From Salvelinus alpinus (lineage: Eukaryota > Chordata > Actinopteri > Salmoniformes > Salmonidae): DNA of 64,000 bases. The notes beneath the pieces are model-generated. The model worked only from the letters and a program-made list of their open reading frames with translations. It made no database searches and was not told the DNA's origin. The translations under genes and the position numbers were made by a program. Each line of letters begins with the position of its first letter. Position 1 is the first letter of the stretch. The stretch covers positions 17,636,771 to 17,700,770 of the forward strand of contig NC_092096.1 of the NCBI RefSeq assembly GCF_045679555.1. Reading direction: 5' to 3'. Shown here in pieces: positions 15,001 through 29,000 of the stretch.

Positions 15001-18000
15001 TGTAACAACCTCTCCTAGTATTAATGTCTCTTAACAGATATGACCTGTCTCTGTTTGACATCCCTCTGTAACATCAACCTCTCCTAGTATTAATGTCTCT
15101 AAACAGATATGACCTGTCTCTGTTTGACATCCCTCTGTAACAACAACCTCTCCTAGTATTAATGTCTCTAAACAGATATGACCTGTCTCTGTTTGACATC
15201 CCTCTGTAAACAACAACCTCTCCTAGTATTAATGTCTCTAAACAGATATGACCTGTCTCTGTTTGACATCCCTCTGTAAACAACAACCTCTCCTAGTATT
15301 AATGTCTCTAAACAGATATGACCTGTCTCTGTTTGACATCCCTCTGTAACAACAACCTCTCCTAGTATTAATGTCTCTAAACAGATATGACCTGTCTCTG
15401 TTTGACATCCCTCTGTAACAACAACCTCTCCTAGTATTAATGTCTCTAAACAGATATGACCTGTCTCTGTTTGACATCCCTCTGTAACAACAACCTCTCC
15501 TAGTATTAATGTCTCTAAACAGATATGACCTGTCTCTGTTTGACATCCCTCTGTAAACAACAACCTCTCCTAGTATTAATGTCTCTAAACAGATATGACC
15601 TGTCTCTGTTTGACATCCCTCTGTAACAACCTCTCCTAGTATTAATGTCTCTAAACAGATATGACCTGTCTCTGTTTGACATCCCTCTGTAACATCAACC
15701 TCTCCTAGTATTAATGTCTCTAAACAGATATGACCTGTCTCTGTTTGACATCCCTCTGTAACATCAACCTCTCCTAGTATTAATGTCTCTAAACAGATAT
15801 GACCTGTCTCTGTTTGACATCCATCTGTAACAACCTCTCCTAGTATTAATGTCTCTTAACAGATATGACCTGTCTCTGTTTGACATCCCTCTGTAACAAC
15901 AACCTCTCCTAGTATTAATGTCTCTAAACAGATATGACCTGTCTCTGTTTGACATCCCTCTGTAAACAACAACCTCTCCTAGTATTAATGTCTCTAAACA
16001 GATATGACCTGTCTCTGTTTGACATCCCTCTGTAACAACAACCTCTCCTAGTATTAATGTCTCTAAACAGATATGACCTGTCTCTGTTTGACATCCCTCT
16101 GTAACAACAACCTCTCCTAGTATTAATGTCTCTAAACAGATATGACCTGTCTCTGTTTGACATCCCTCTGTAACAACAACCTCTCCTAGTATTAATGTCT
16201 CTAAACAGATATGACCTGTCTCTGTTTGACATCCCTCTGTAAACAACAACCTCTCCTAGTATTAATGTCTCTAAACAGATATGACCTGTCTCTGTTTGAC
16301 ATCCCTCTGTAACAACCTCTCCTAGTATTAATGTCTCTAAACAGATATGACCTGTCTCTGTTTGACATCCCTCTGTAACATCAACCTCTCCTAGTATTAA
16401 TGTCTCTAAACAGATATGACCTGTCTCTGTTTGACATCCCTCTGTAACATCAACCTCTCCTAGTATTAATGTCTCTAAACAGATATGACCTGTCTCTGTT
16501 TGACATCCCTCTGTAACATCAACCTCTCCTAGTATTAATGTCTCTAAACAGATATGACCTGTCTCTGTTTGACATCCCTCTGTAACAACAACCTCTCCTA
16601 GTATTAATGTCTCTAAACAGATATGACCTGTCTCTGTTTGACATCCCTCTGTAACATCAACCTCTCCTAGTATTAATGTCTCTAAACAGATATGACCTGT
16701 CTCTGTTTGACATCCCTCTGTAACAACCTCTCCTAGTATTAATGTCTCTAAACAGATATGACCTGTCTCTGTTTGACATCCCTCTGTAACAACAACCTCT
16801 CCTAGTATTAATGTCTCTAAACAGATATGACCTGTCTCTGTTTGACATCCCTCTGTAACATCAACCTCTCCTAGTATTAATGTCTCTAAACAGATATGAC
16901 CTGTCTCTGTTTGACATCCCTCTGTAACAACAACCTCTCCTAGTATTAATGTCTCTAAACAGATATGACCTGTCTCTGTTTGGCATCCCTCTGTAAACAA
17001 CAACCTCTCCTTGTATTAATGTCTCTAAACAGATATGACCTGTCTCTGTTTGACATCCCTCTGTAACAACAACCTCTCCTAGTATTAATGTCTCTAAACA
17101 GATATGACCTGTCTCTGTTTGACATCCCTCTGTAAACAACAACAACCTCTCCTAGTATTAATGTCTCTAAACAGATATGACCTGTCTCTGTTTGACATCC
17201 CTCTGTAACATCAACCTCTCCTAGTATTAATGTCTCTAAACAGATATGACCTGTCTCTGTTTGACATCCCTCTGTAACATCAACCTCTCCTAGTATTAAT
17301 GTCTCTAAACAGATATGACCTGTCTCTGTTTGACATCCCTCTGTAAATAACAACCTCTCCTAGTATTAATGTCTCTAAACAGATATGACCTGTCTCTGTT
17401 TGACATCCCTCTGTAAACAACAACCTCTCCTAGTATTAATGTCTCTAAACAGATATGACCTGTCTCTGTTTGACATCCCTCTGTAACATCAACCTCTCCT
17501 AGTATTAATGTCTCTAAACAGATATGACCTGTCTCTGTTTGACATCCCTCTGTAACAACAACCTCTCCTAGTATTAATGTCTCTAAACAGATATGACCTG
17601 TCTCTGTTTGACATCCCTCTGTAAACAACAACCTCTCCTAGTATTAATGTCTCTAAACAGATATGACCTGTCTCTGTTTGACATCCCTCTGTAACAACCT
17701 CTCCTAGTATTAATGTCTCTAAACAGATATGACCTGTCTCTGTTTGACATCCCTCTGTAAACAACAACCTCTCCTAGTATTAATGTCTCTAAACAGATAT
17801 GACCTGTCTCTGTTTGACATCCCTCTGTAACATCAACCTCTCCTAGTATTAATGTCTCTAAACAGATATGACCTGTCTCTGTTTGACATCCCTCTGTAAC
17901 AACCTCTCCTAGTATTAATGTCTCTTAACAGATATGACCTGTCTCTGTTTGACATCCCTCTGTAACATCAACCTCTCCTAGTATTAATGTCTCTAAACAG

Positions 18001-21000
18001 ATATGACCTGTCTCTGTTTGACATCCCTCTGTAACAACAACCTCTCCTAGTATTAATGTCTCTAAACAGATATGACCTGTCTCTGTTTGACATCCCTCTG
18101 TAAACAACAACCTCTCCTAGTATTAATGTCTCTAAACAGATATGACCTGTCTCTGTTTGACATCCCTCTGTAAACAACAACCTCTCCTAGTATTAATGTC
18201 TCTAAACAGATATGACCTGTCTCTGTTTGACATCCCTCTGTAACAACAACCTCTCCTAGTATTAATGTCTCTAAACAGATATGACCTGTCTCTGTTTGAC
18301 ATCCCTCTGTAACAACAACCTCTCCTAGTATTAATGTCTCTAAACAGATATGACCTGTCTCTGTTTGACATCCCTCTGTAAACAACAACAACCTCTCCTA
18401 GTATTAATGTCTCTAAACAGATATGACCTGTCTCTGTTTGACATCCCTCTGTAACAACAACCTCTCCTAGTATTAATGTCTCTAAACAGATATGACCTGT
18501 CTCTGTTTGACATCCCTCTGTAACAACAACCTCTCCTAGTATTAATGTCTCTAAACAGATATGACCTGTCTCTGTTTGACATCCCTCTGTAAACAACAAC
18601 AACCTCTCCTAGTATTAATGTCTCTAAACAGATATGACCTGTCTCTGTTTGACAACCCTCTGTAAACAACAACCTCTCCTAGTATTAATGTCTCTAAACA
18701 GATATGACCTGTCTCTGTTTGACATCCCTCTGTAACAACAACCTCTCCTAGTATTAATGTCTCTAAACAGATATGACCTGTCTCTGTTTGACATCCCTCT
18801 GTAAACAACAACAACCTCTCCTAGTATTAATGTCTCTAAACAGATATGACCTGTCTCTGTTTGACATCCCTCTGTAAACAACAACAACCTATCCTAGTAT
18901 TAATGTCTCTAAACAGATATGACCTGTCTCTGTTTGACATCCCTCTGTAAACAACAACCTCTCCTAGTATTAATGTCTCTAAACAGATATGACCTGTCTC
19001 TGTTTGACATCCCTCTGTAACAACAACCTCTCCTAGTATTAATGTCTCTAAACAGATATGACCTGTCTCTGTTTGACATCCCTCTGTAAACAACAACAAC
19101 CTCTCCTAGTATTAATGTCTCTAAACAGATATGACCTGTCTCTGTTTGACATCCCTCTGTAACAACAACCTCTCCTAGTATTAATGTCTCTAAACAGATA
19201 TGACCTGTCTCTGTTTGACATCCCTCTGTAAACAACAACCTCTCCTAGTATTAATGTCTCTAAACAGATATGACCTGTCTCTGTTTGACATCCCTCTGTA
19301 ACAACCTCTCCTAGTATTAATGTCTCTAAACAGATATGACCTGTCTCTGTTTGACATCCCTCTGTAACATCAACCTCTCCTAGTATTAATGTCTCTAAAC
19401 AGATATGACCTGTCTCTGTTTGACATCCCTCTGTAACATCAACCTCTCCTAGTATTAATGTCTCTAAACAGATATGACCTGTCTCTGTTTGACATCCCTC
19501 TGTAACATCAACCTCTCCTAGTATTAATGTCTCTAAACAGATATGACCTGTCTCTGTTTGACATCCCTCTGTAACAACAACCTCTCCTAGTATTAATGTC
19601 TCTAAACAGATATGACCTGTCTCTGTTTGACATCCCTCTGTAACATCAACCTCTCCTAGTATTAATGTCTCTAAACAGATATGACCTGTCTCTGTTTGAC
19701 ATCCCTCTGTAACAACCTCTCCTAGTATTAATGTCTCTAAACAGATATGACCTGTCTCTGTTTGACATCCCTCTGTAACAACAACCTCTCCTAGTATTAA
19801 TGTCTCTAAACAGATATGACCTGTCTCTGTTTGACATCCCTCTGTAACATCAACCTCTCCTAGTATTAATGTCTCTAAACAGATATGACCTGTCTCTGTT
19901 TGACATCCCTCTGTAACAACAACCTCTCCTAGTATTAATGTCTCTAAACAGATATGACCTGTCTCTGTTTGGCATCCCTCTGTAAACAACAACCTCTCCT
20001 TGTATTAATGTCTCTAAACAGATATGACCTGTCTCTGTTTGACATCCCTCTGTAACAACAACCTCTCCTAGTATTAATGTCTCTAAACAGATATGACCTG
20101 TCTCTGTTTGACATCCCTCTGTAAACAACAACAACCTCTCCTAGTATTAATGTCTCTAAACAGATATGACCTGTCTCTGTTTGACATCCCTCTGTAACAT
20201 CAACCTCTCCTAGTATTAATGTCTCTAAACAGATATGACCTGTCTCTGTTTGACATCCCTCTGTAACATCAACCTCTCCTAGTATTAATGTCTCTAAACA
20301 GATATGACCTGTCTCTGTTTGACATCCCTCTGTAAATAACAACCTCTCCTAGTATTAATGTCTCTAAACAGATATGACCTGTCTCTGTTTGACATCCCTC
20401 TGTAAACAACAACCTCTCCTAGTATTAATGTCTCTAAACAGATATGACCTGTCTCTGTTTGACATCCCTCTGTAACATCAACCTCTCCTAGTATTAATGT
20501 CTCTAAACAGATATGACCTGTCTCTGTTTGACATCCCTCTGTAACAACAACCTCTCCTAGTATTAATGTCTCTAAACAGATATGACCTGTCTCTGTTTGA
20601 CATCCCTCTGTAAACAACAACCTCTCCTAGTATTAATGTCTCTAAACAGATATGACCTGTCTCTGTTTGACATCCCTCTGTAACAACCTCTCCTAGTATT
20701 AATGTCTCTAAACAGATATGACCTGTCTCTGTTTGACATCCCTCTGTAAACAACAACCTCTCCTAGTATTAATGTCTCTTAACAGATATGACCTGTCTCT
20801 GTTTGACATCCCTCTGTAACATCAACCTCTCCTAGTATTAATGTCTCTAAACAGATATGACCTGTCTCTGTTTGACATCCCTCTGTAACAACAACCTCTC
20901 CTAGTATTAATGTCTCTAAACAGATATGACCTGTCTCTGGTTGACATCCCTCTGTAAACAACAACCTCTCCTAGTATTAATGTCTCTAAACAGATATGAC

Positions 21001-24000
21001 CTGTCTCTGTTTGACATCCCTCTGTAAACAACAACCTCTCCTAGTATTAATGTCTCTAAACAGATATGACCTGTCTCTGTTTGACATCCCTCTGTAACAA
21101 CAACCTCTCCTAGTATTAATGTCTCTAAACAGATATGACCTGTCTCTGTTTGACATCCCTCTGTAACAACAACCTCTCCTAGTATTAATGTCTCTAAACA
21201 GATATGACCTGTCTCTGTTTGACATCCCTCTGTAAACAACAACAACCTCTCCTAGTATTAATGTCTCTAAACAGATATGACCTGTCTCTGTTTGACATCC
21301 CTCTGTAACAACAACCTCTCCTAGTATTAATGTCTCTAAACAGATATGACCTGTCTCTGTTTGACATCCCTCTGTAACAACAACCTCTCCTAGTATTAAT
21401 GTCTCTAAACAGATATGACCTGTCTCTGTTTGACATCCCTCTGTAAACAACAACAACCTCTCCTAGTATTAATGTCTCTAAACAGATATGACCTGTCTCT
21501 GTTTGACAACCCTCTGTAAACAACAACCTCTCCTAGTATTAATGTCTCTAAACAGATATGACCTGTCTCTGTTTGACATCCCTCTGTAACAACAACCTCT
21601 CCTAGTATTAATGTCTCTACACAGATATGACCTGTCTCTGTTTGACATCCGTCTGTAACAACAACCTCTCCTTGTATTAATGTCTCTAAACAGATATGAC
21701 CTGTCTCTGTTTGACATCCCTCTGTAACAACAACCTCTCCTAGTATTAATGTCTCTAAACAGATATGACCTGTCTCTGTTTGACATCCCTCTGTAAACAA
21801 CAACAACCTCTCCTAGTATTAATGTCTCTAAACAGATATGACCTGTCTCTGTTTGACATCCCTCTGTAACAACAACCTCTCCTAGTATTAATGTCTCTAA
21901 ACAGATATGACCTGTCTCTGTTTGACATCCCTCTGTAAACAACAACAACCTCTCCTAGTATTAATGTCTCTAAACAGATATGACCTGTCTCTGTTTGACA
22001 TCCCTCTGTAACATCAACCTCTCCTAGTATTAATGTCTCTAAACAGATATGACCTGTCTCTGTTTGACATCCCTCTGTAACATCAACCTCTCCTAGTATT
22101 AATGTCTCTAAACAGATATGACCTGTCTCTGTTTGACATCCCTCTGTAAATAACAACCTCTCCTAGTATTAATGTCTCTAAACAGATATGACCTGTCTCT
22201 GTTTGACATCCCTCTGTAAACAACAACCTCTCCTAGTATTAATGTCTCTAAACAGATATGACCTGTCTCTGTTTAACATCCCTCTGTAACATCAACCTCT
22301 CCTAGTATTAATGTCTCTAAACAGATATGACCTGTCTCTGTTTGACATCCCTCTGTAACAACAACCTCTCCTAGTATTAATGTCTCTAAACAGATATGAC
22401 CTGTCTCTGTTTGACATCCCTCTGTAAACAACAACCTCTCCTAGTATTAATGTCTCTAAACAGATATGACCTGTCTCTGTTTGACATCCCTCTGTAACAA
22501 CCTCTCCTAGTATTAATGTCTCTAAACAGATATGACCTGTCTCTGTTTGACATCCCTCTGTAAACAACAACCTCTCCTAGTATTAATGTCTCTAAACAGA
22601 TATGACCTGTCTCTGTTTGACATCCCTCTGTAAACAACAACCTCTCCTAGTATTAATGTCTCTAAACAGATATGACCTGTCTCTGTTTGACATCCCTCTG
22701 TAACATCAACCTCTCCTAGTATTAATGTCTCTAAACAGATATGACCTGTCTCTGTTTGACATCCCTCTGTAACAACCTCTCCTAGTATTAATGTCTCTTA
22801 ACAGATATGACCTGTCTCTGTTTGACATCCCTCTGTAACATCAACCTCTCCTAGTATTAATGTCTCTAAACAGATATGACCTGTCTCTGTTTGACATCCC
22901 TCTGTAACAACAACCTCTCCTAGTATTAATGTCTCTAAACAGATATGACCTGTCTCTGTTTGACATCCCTCTGTAAACAACAACCTCTCCTAGTATTAAT
23001 GTCTCTAAACAGATATGACCTGTCTCTGTTTGACATCCCTCTGTAAACAACAACCTCTCCTAGTATTAATGTCTCTAAACAGATATGACCTGTCTCTGTT
23101 TGACATCCCTCTGTAACAACAACCTCTCCTAGTATTAATGTCTCTAAACAGATATGACCTGTCTCTGTTTGACATCCCTCTGTAACAACAACCTCTCCTA
23201 GTATTAATGTCTCTAAACAGATATGACCTGTCTCTGTTTGACATCCCTCTGTAACAACAACCTCTCCTAGTATTAATGTCTCTAAACAGATATGACCTGT
23301 CTCTGTTTGACATCCCTCTGTAAACAACAACCTCTCCTAGTATTAATGTCTCTAAACAGATATGACCTGTCTCTGTTTGACATCCCTATGTAACAACCTC
23401 TCCTAGTATTAATGTCTCTAAACAGATATGACCTGTCTCTGTTTGACATCCCTCTGTAACATCAACCTCTCCTAGTATTAATGTCTCTAAACAGATATGA
23501 CCTGTCTCTGTTTGACATCCCTCTGTAACATCAACCTCTCCTAGTATTAATGTCTCTAAACAGATATGACCTGTCTCTGTTTGACATCCCTCTGTAACAA
23601 CCTCTCCTAGTATTAATGTCTCTTAACAGATATGACCTGTCTCTGTTTGACATCCCTCTGTAACATCAACCTCTCCTAGTATTAATGTCTCTAAACAGAT
23701 ATGACCTGTCTCTGTTTGACATCCCTCTGTAACAACAACCTCTCCTAGTATTAATGTATCTAAACAGATATGACCTGTCTCTGTTTGACATCCCTCTGTA
23801 AACAACAACCTCTCCTAGTATTAATGTCTCTAAACAGATATGACCTGTCTCTGTTTGACATCCCTCTGTAAACAACAACCTCTCCTAGTATTAATGTCTC
23901 TAAACAGATATGACCTGTCTCTGTTTGACATCCCTCTGTAACAACAACCTCTCCTAGTATTAATGTCTCTAAACAGATATGACCTGTCTCTGTTTGACAT

Positions 24001-27000
24001 CCCTCTGTAACAACAACCTCTCCTAGTATTAATGTCTCTAAACAGATATGACCTGTCTCTGTTTGACATCCCTCTGTAAACAACAACCTCTCCTAGTATT
24101 AATGTCTCTAAACAGATATGACCTGTCTCTGTTTGACATCCCTCTGTAACACAACCTCTCCTAGTATTAATGTCTCTAAACAGATATGACCTGTCTCTGT
24201 TTGACATCCCTCTGTAACATCAACCTCTCCTAGTATTAATGTCTCTAAACAGATATGACCTGTCTCTGTTTGACATCCCTCTGTAACATCAACCTCTCCT
24301 AGTATTAATGTCTCTAAACAGATATGACCTGTCTCTGTTTGACATCCCTCTGTAACAACAACCTCTCCTAGTATTAATGTCTCTAAACAGATATGACCTG
24401 TCTCTGTTTGACATCCCTCTGTAACATCAACCTCTCCTAGTATTAATGTCTCTAAACAGATATGACCTGTCTCTGTTTGACATCCCTCTGTAACAACCTC
24501 TCCTAGTATTAATGTCTCTAAACAGATATGACCTGTCTCTGTTTGACATCCCTCTGTAACAACAACCTCTCCTAGTATTAATGTCTCTAAACAGATATGA
24601 CCTGTCTCTGTTTGACATCCCTCTGTAACATCAACCTCTCCTAGTATTAATGTCTCTAAACAGATATGACCTGTCTCTGTTTGACATCCCTCTGTAACAA
24701 CAACCTCTCCTAGTATTAATGTCTCTAAACAGATATGACCTGTCTCTGTTTGGCATCCCTCTGTAAACAACAACCTCTCCTTGTATTAATGTCTCTAAAC
24801 AGATATGACCTGTCTCTGTTTGACATCCCTCTGTAACAACAACCTCTCCTAGTATTAATGTCTCTAAACAGATATGACCTGTCTCTGTTTGACATCCCTC
24901 TGTAAACAACAACAACCTCTCCTAGTATTAATGTCTCTAAACAGATATGACCTGTCTCTGTTTGACATCCCTCTGTAACATCAACCTCTCCTAGTATTAA
25001 TGTCTCTAAACAGATATGACCTGTCTCTGTTTGACATCCCTCTGTAACATCAACCTCTCCTAGTATTAATGTCTCTAAACAGATATGACCTGTCTCTGTT
25101 TGACATCCCTCTGTAAATAACAACCTCTCCTAGTATTAATGTCTCTAAACAGATATGACCTGTCTCTGTTTGACATCCCTCTGTAAACAACAACCTCTCC
25201 TAGTATTAATGTCTCTAAACAGATATGACCTGTCTCTGTTTGACATCCCTCTGTAACATCAACCTCTCCTAGTATTAATGTCTCTAAACAGATATGACCT
25301 GTCTCTGTTTGACATCCCTCTGTAACAACAACCTCTCCTAGTATTAATGTCTCTAAACAGATATGACCTGTCTCTGTTTGACATCCCTCTGTAAACAACA
25401 ACCTCTCCTAGTATTAATGTCTCTAAACAGATATGACCTGTCTCTGTTTGACATCCCTCTGTAAACAACAACCTCTCCTAGTATTAATGTCTCTAAACAG
25501 ATATGACCTGTCTCTGTTTGACATCCCTCTGTAACATCAACCTCTCCTAGTATTAATGTCTCTAAACAGATATGACCTGTCTCTGTTTGACATCCCTCTG
25601 TAACAACCTCTCCTAGTATTAATGTCTCTTAACAGATATGACCTGTCTCTGTTTGACATCCCTCTGTAACATCAACCTCTCCTAGTATTAATGTCTCTAA
25701 ACAGATATGACCTGTCTCTGTTTGACATCCCTCTGTAACAACAACCTCTCCTAGTATTAATGTCTCTAAACAGATATGACCTGTCTCTGTTTGACATCCC
25801 TCTGTAAACAACAACCTCTCCTAGTATTAATGTCTCTAAACAGATATGACCTGTCTCTGTTTGACATCCCTCTGTAAACAACAACCTCTCCTAGTATTAA
25901 TGTCTCTAAACAGATATGACCTGTCTCTGTTTGACATCCCTCTGTAACAACAACCTCTCCTAGTATTAATGTCTCTAAACAGATATGACCTGTCTCTGTT
26001 TGACATCCCTCTGTAACAACAACCTCTCCTAGTATTAATGTCTCTAAACAGATATGACCTGTCTCTGTTTGACATCCCTCTGTAAACAACAACAACCTCT
26101 CCTAGTATTAATGTCTCTAAACAGATATGACCTGTCTCTGTTTGACATCCCTCTGTAACAACAACCTCTCCTAGTATTAATGTCTCTAAACAGATATGAC
26201 CTGTCTCTGTTTGACATCCCTCTGTAACAACAACCTCTCCTAGTATTAATGTCTCTAAACAGATATGACCTGTCTCTGTTTGACATCCCTCTGTAAACAA
26301 CAACAACCTCTCCTAGTATTAATGTCTCTAAACAGATATGACCTGTCTCTGTTTGACATCCCTCTGTAAACAACAACCTCTCCTAGTATTAATGTCTCTA
26401 AACAGATATGACCTGTCTCTGTTTGACATCCCTCTGTAACAACAACCTCTCCTAGTATTAATGTCTCTACACAGATATGACCTGTCTCTGTTTGACATCC
26501 GTCTGTAACAACAACCTCTCCTTGTATTAATGTCTCTAAACAGATATGACCTGTCTCTGTTTGACATCCCTCTGTAACAACAACCTCTCCTAGTATTAAT
26601 GTCTCTAAACAGATATGACCTGTCTCTGTTTGACATCCCTCTGTAAACAACAACAACCTCTCCTAGTATTAATGTCTCTAAACAGATATGACCTGTCTCT
26701 GTTTGACATCCCTCTGTAACAACAACCTCTCCTAGTATTAATGTCTCTAAACAGATATGACCTGTCTCTGTTTGACATCCCTCTGTAAACAACAACAACC
26801 TCTCCTAGTATTAATGTCTCTAAACAGATATGACCTGTCTCTGTTTGACATCCCTCTGTAACATCAACCTCTCCTAGTATTAATGTCTCTAAACAGATAT
26901 GACCTGTCTCTGTTTGACATCCCTCTGTAACAACAACCTCTCCTAGTATTAATGTCTCTAAACAGATATGACCTGTCTCTGTTTGACATCCCTCTGTAAA

Positions 27001-27741
27001 TAACAACCTCTCCTAGTATTAATGTCTCTAAACAGATATGACCTGTCTCTGTTTGACATCCCTCTGTAAACAACAACCTCTCCTAGTATTAATGTCTCTA
27101 AACAGATATGACCTGTCTCTGTTTGACATCCCTCTGTAACATCAACCTCTCCTAGTATTAATGTCTCTAAACAGATATGACCTGTCTCTGTTTGACATCC
27201 CTCTGTAACAACAACCTCTCCTAGTATTAATGTCTCTAAACAGATATGACCTGTCTCTGTTTGACATCCCTCTGTAAACAACAACCTCTCCTAGTATTAA
27301 TGTCTCTAAACAGATATGACCTGTCTCTGTTTGACATCCCTCTGTAACAACCTCTCCTAGTATTAATGTCTCTAAACAGATATGACCTGTCTCTGTTTGA
27401 CATCCCTCTGTAAACAACAATCTCTCCTAGTATTAATGTCTCTAAACAGATATGACCTGTCTCTGTTTGACATCCCTCTGTAAACAACAACCTCTCCTAG
27501 TATTAATGTCTCTAAACAGATATGGCCTGTCTCTGTTTGACATCCCTCTGTAACATCAACCTCTCCTAGTATTAATGTCTCTAAACAGATATGACCTGTC
27601 TCTGTTTGACATCCCTCTGTAAACAACAACCTCTCCTAGTATTAATGTCTCTAAACAGATATGACCTGTCTCTGTTTGACATCCCTCTGTAACATCAACC
27701 TCTCCTAGTATTAATGTCTCTAAACAGATATGACCTGTCTC
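1..27741. repeat. 69-bp satellite array with higher-order structure
   Basis: About 400 head-to-tail copies of a unit of roughly 69 bp fill the first 27.7 kb. Each unit has a nearly invariant core (CTCTCCTAGTATTAATGTCT, then AAACAGATATGACCTGTCTC, then TGTTTGACATCCCTCTGTAA). It also has a short variable linker built from AAC/ATC triplets, which gives unit lengths of 66, 69, 70 or 73 bp. The array runs off the left edge and stops at the assembly gap. Rare markers show duplication of multi-kilobase blocks. A GGCATCC variant followed by CTCCTTGTATT recurs near 3022, 5929, 8077, 11814, 14018, 16982, 19971 and 24752. No CENP-B-like box, telomere motif or embedded gene was seen. The minus strand is open over long stretches only because the consensus lacks stops in those frames. 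Confidence 0.97.
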
Positions 27742-27841
27742 NNNNNNNNNNNNNNNNNNNNNNNNNNNNNNNNNNNNNNNNNNNNNNNNNNNNNNNNNNN
27801 NNNNNNNNNNNNNNNNNNNNNNNNNNNNNNNNNNNNNNNNN
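27742..27841. other. Assembly gap (100 N)
   Basis: Exactly 100 N separate the 69-bp satellite from the 60-bp minisatellite. A round 100 is the usual placeholder for a gap of unknown size, so the distance between the arrays and their true lengths are not known from this window. Confidence 0.95.
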
Positions 27842-29000
27842 CAGCTCTATGGAACGCAGACCATGGGTTATACGGCTCCCTACTGGTGGGGATTCCATCA
27901 CCAGCTCTATGGAACGCAGACCATGGGTTATACGGCTCCTACTGGTGGGGATTCCATCACCAGCTCTATGGAACGCAGACCATGGGTTATACGGCTCGTT
28001 ACTGGTGGAGATTCCATCACCAGCTCTATGGAACGCAGACCATGGGTTATACGGCTCCTACTGGTGGGGATTCCATCACCAGCTCTATGGAACGCAGACC
28101 ATGGGTTATACGGCTCCTTGCTGCCTCTGGTGGGGATTCCATCACCAGCTCTATGGAACGCAGACCATGGGTTATACGGCTCCTACTGGTGGGGATTCCA
28201 TCACCAGCTCTATGGAACGCAGACCATGGGTTATACGGCCCCCTACTGGTGGGGATTCCATCACCAGCTCTATGGAACGCAGACCATGGGTTATACGGCT
28301 CCTACTGGTGGGGATTCCATCACCAGCTCTATGGAACGCAGACCATGGGTTATACGGCTCCTACTGGTGGGGGATTCGCGAGCACCAGGCTTCTATGGAA
28401 CGCAGACCATGGGTTATACGGCTCGCTACTGGTGGGGATTCCATCACCAGCTCTATGGAACGCAGAACATGGGTTATACGGCTCGCTACTGGTGGGGATT
28501 CCATCACCAGCTCTATGGAACGCAGACCATGGGTTATACGGCTCGCTACTGGTGGGGATTCCATCACCAGCTCTATGGAACGCAGACCATGGGTTATACG
28601 GCTCGCTACTGGTGGGGATTCCATCACCAGCTCTATGGAACGCAGACCATGGGTTATACGGCTCGCTACTGGTGGGGATTCCATCACCAGCTCTATGGAA
28701 CGCAGACCATGGGTTATACGGCTCCCTACTGGTGGGGATTCCATCACCAGCTCTATGGAACGCAGACCATGGGTTATACGGCTCGCTACTGGTGGGGATT
28801 CCATCACCAGCTCTACTGGAACGCAGACCATGGGTTATACGGCTCCCTACTGGTGGGGATTCCATCACCAGCTCTATGGAACGCAGACCATGGGTTATAC
28901 GGCGCGCTACTGGTGGGGATTCCATCACCAGCTCTATGGAACGCAGACCATGGGTTATGCGGCTCCCTACTGGTGGGGGATTCCATCACCAGCTCTATGG
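27842..29000. repeat. 60-bp minisatellite
   Basis: About 19-20 copies of a 59/60-bp unit containing CAGCTCTATGGAACGCAGAC, CATGGGTTATACGGCTC and GGTGGGGATTCCATCAC. Most variation is at the CTCC/CTCG position and a single-base indel beside it. One copy carries an 11-bp expansion (CTTGCTGCCTCTGG, about 28117), and one, near 28375-28395, is rearranged. The first copy abuts the assembly gap, so the array may be longer. All forward frames stay open because the unit has few stops; the single-base length changes between units argue against coding. Confidence 0.95.

Noticed and set aside
1..27741. Long minus-strand open frames (up to about 360 codons) of a 23-residue repeat such as TEGCQTETGHICLETLILGE
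   Set aside because: They arise because the satellite unit is often 69 bp and lacks stops on that strand. The frame changes at every 70- or 73-bp unit, all three minus frames give similar peptides, and there is no promoter, signal or domain.
1..27741. CRISPR-like array of regularly spaced repeats
   Set aside because: There are no unique spacers: both core and linker repeat. No cas genes are present and the context is a vertebrate genome.
1..27741. Functional centromere
   Set aside because: No CENP-B-like box was seen, only one side is visible, and a normal gene lies nearby. Satellite structure alone does not show centromere function.
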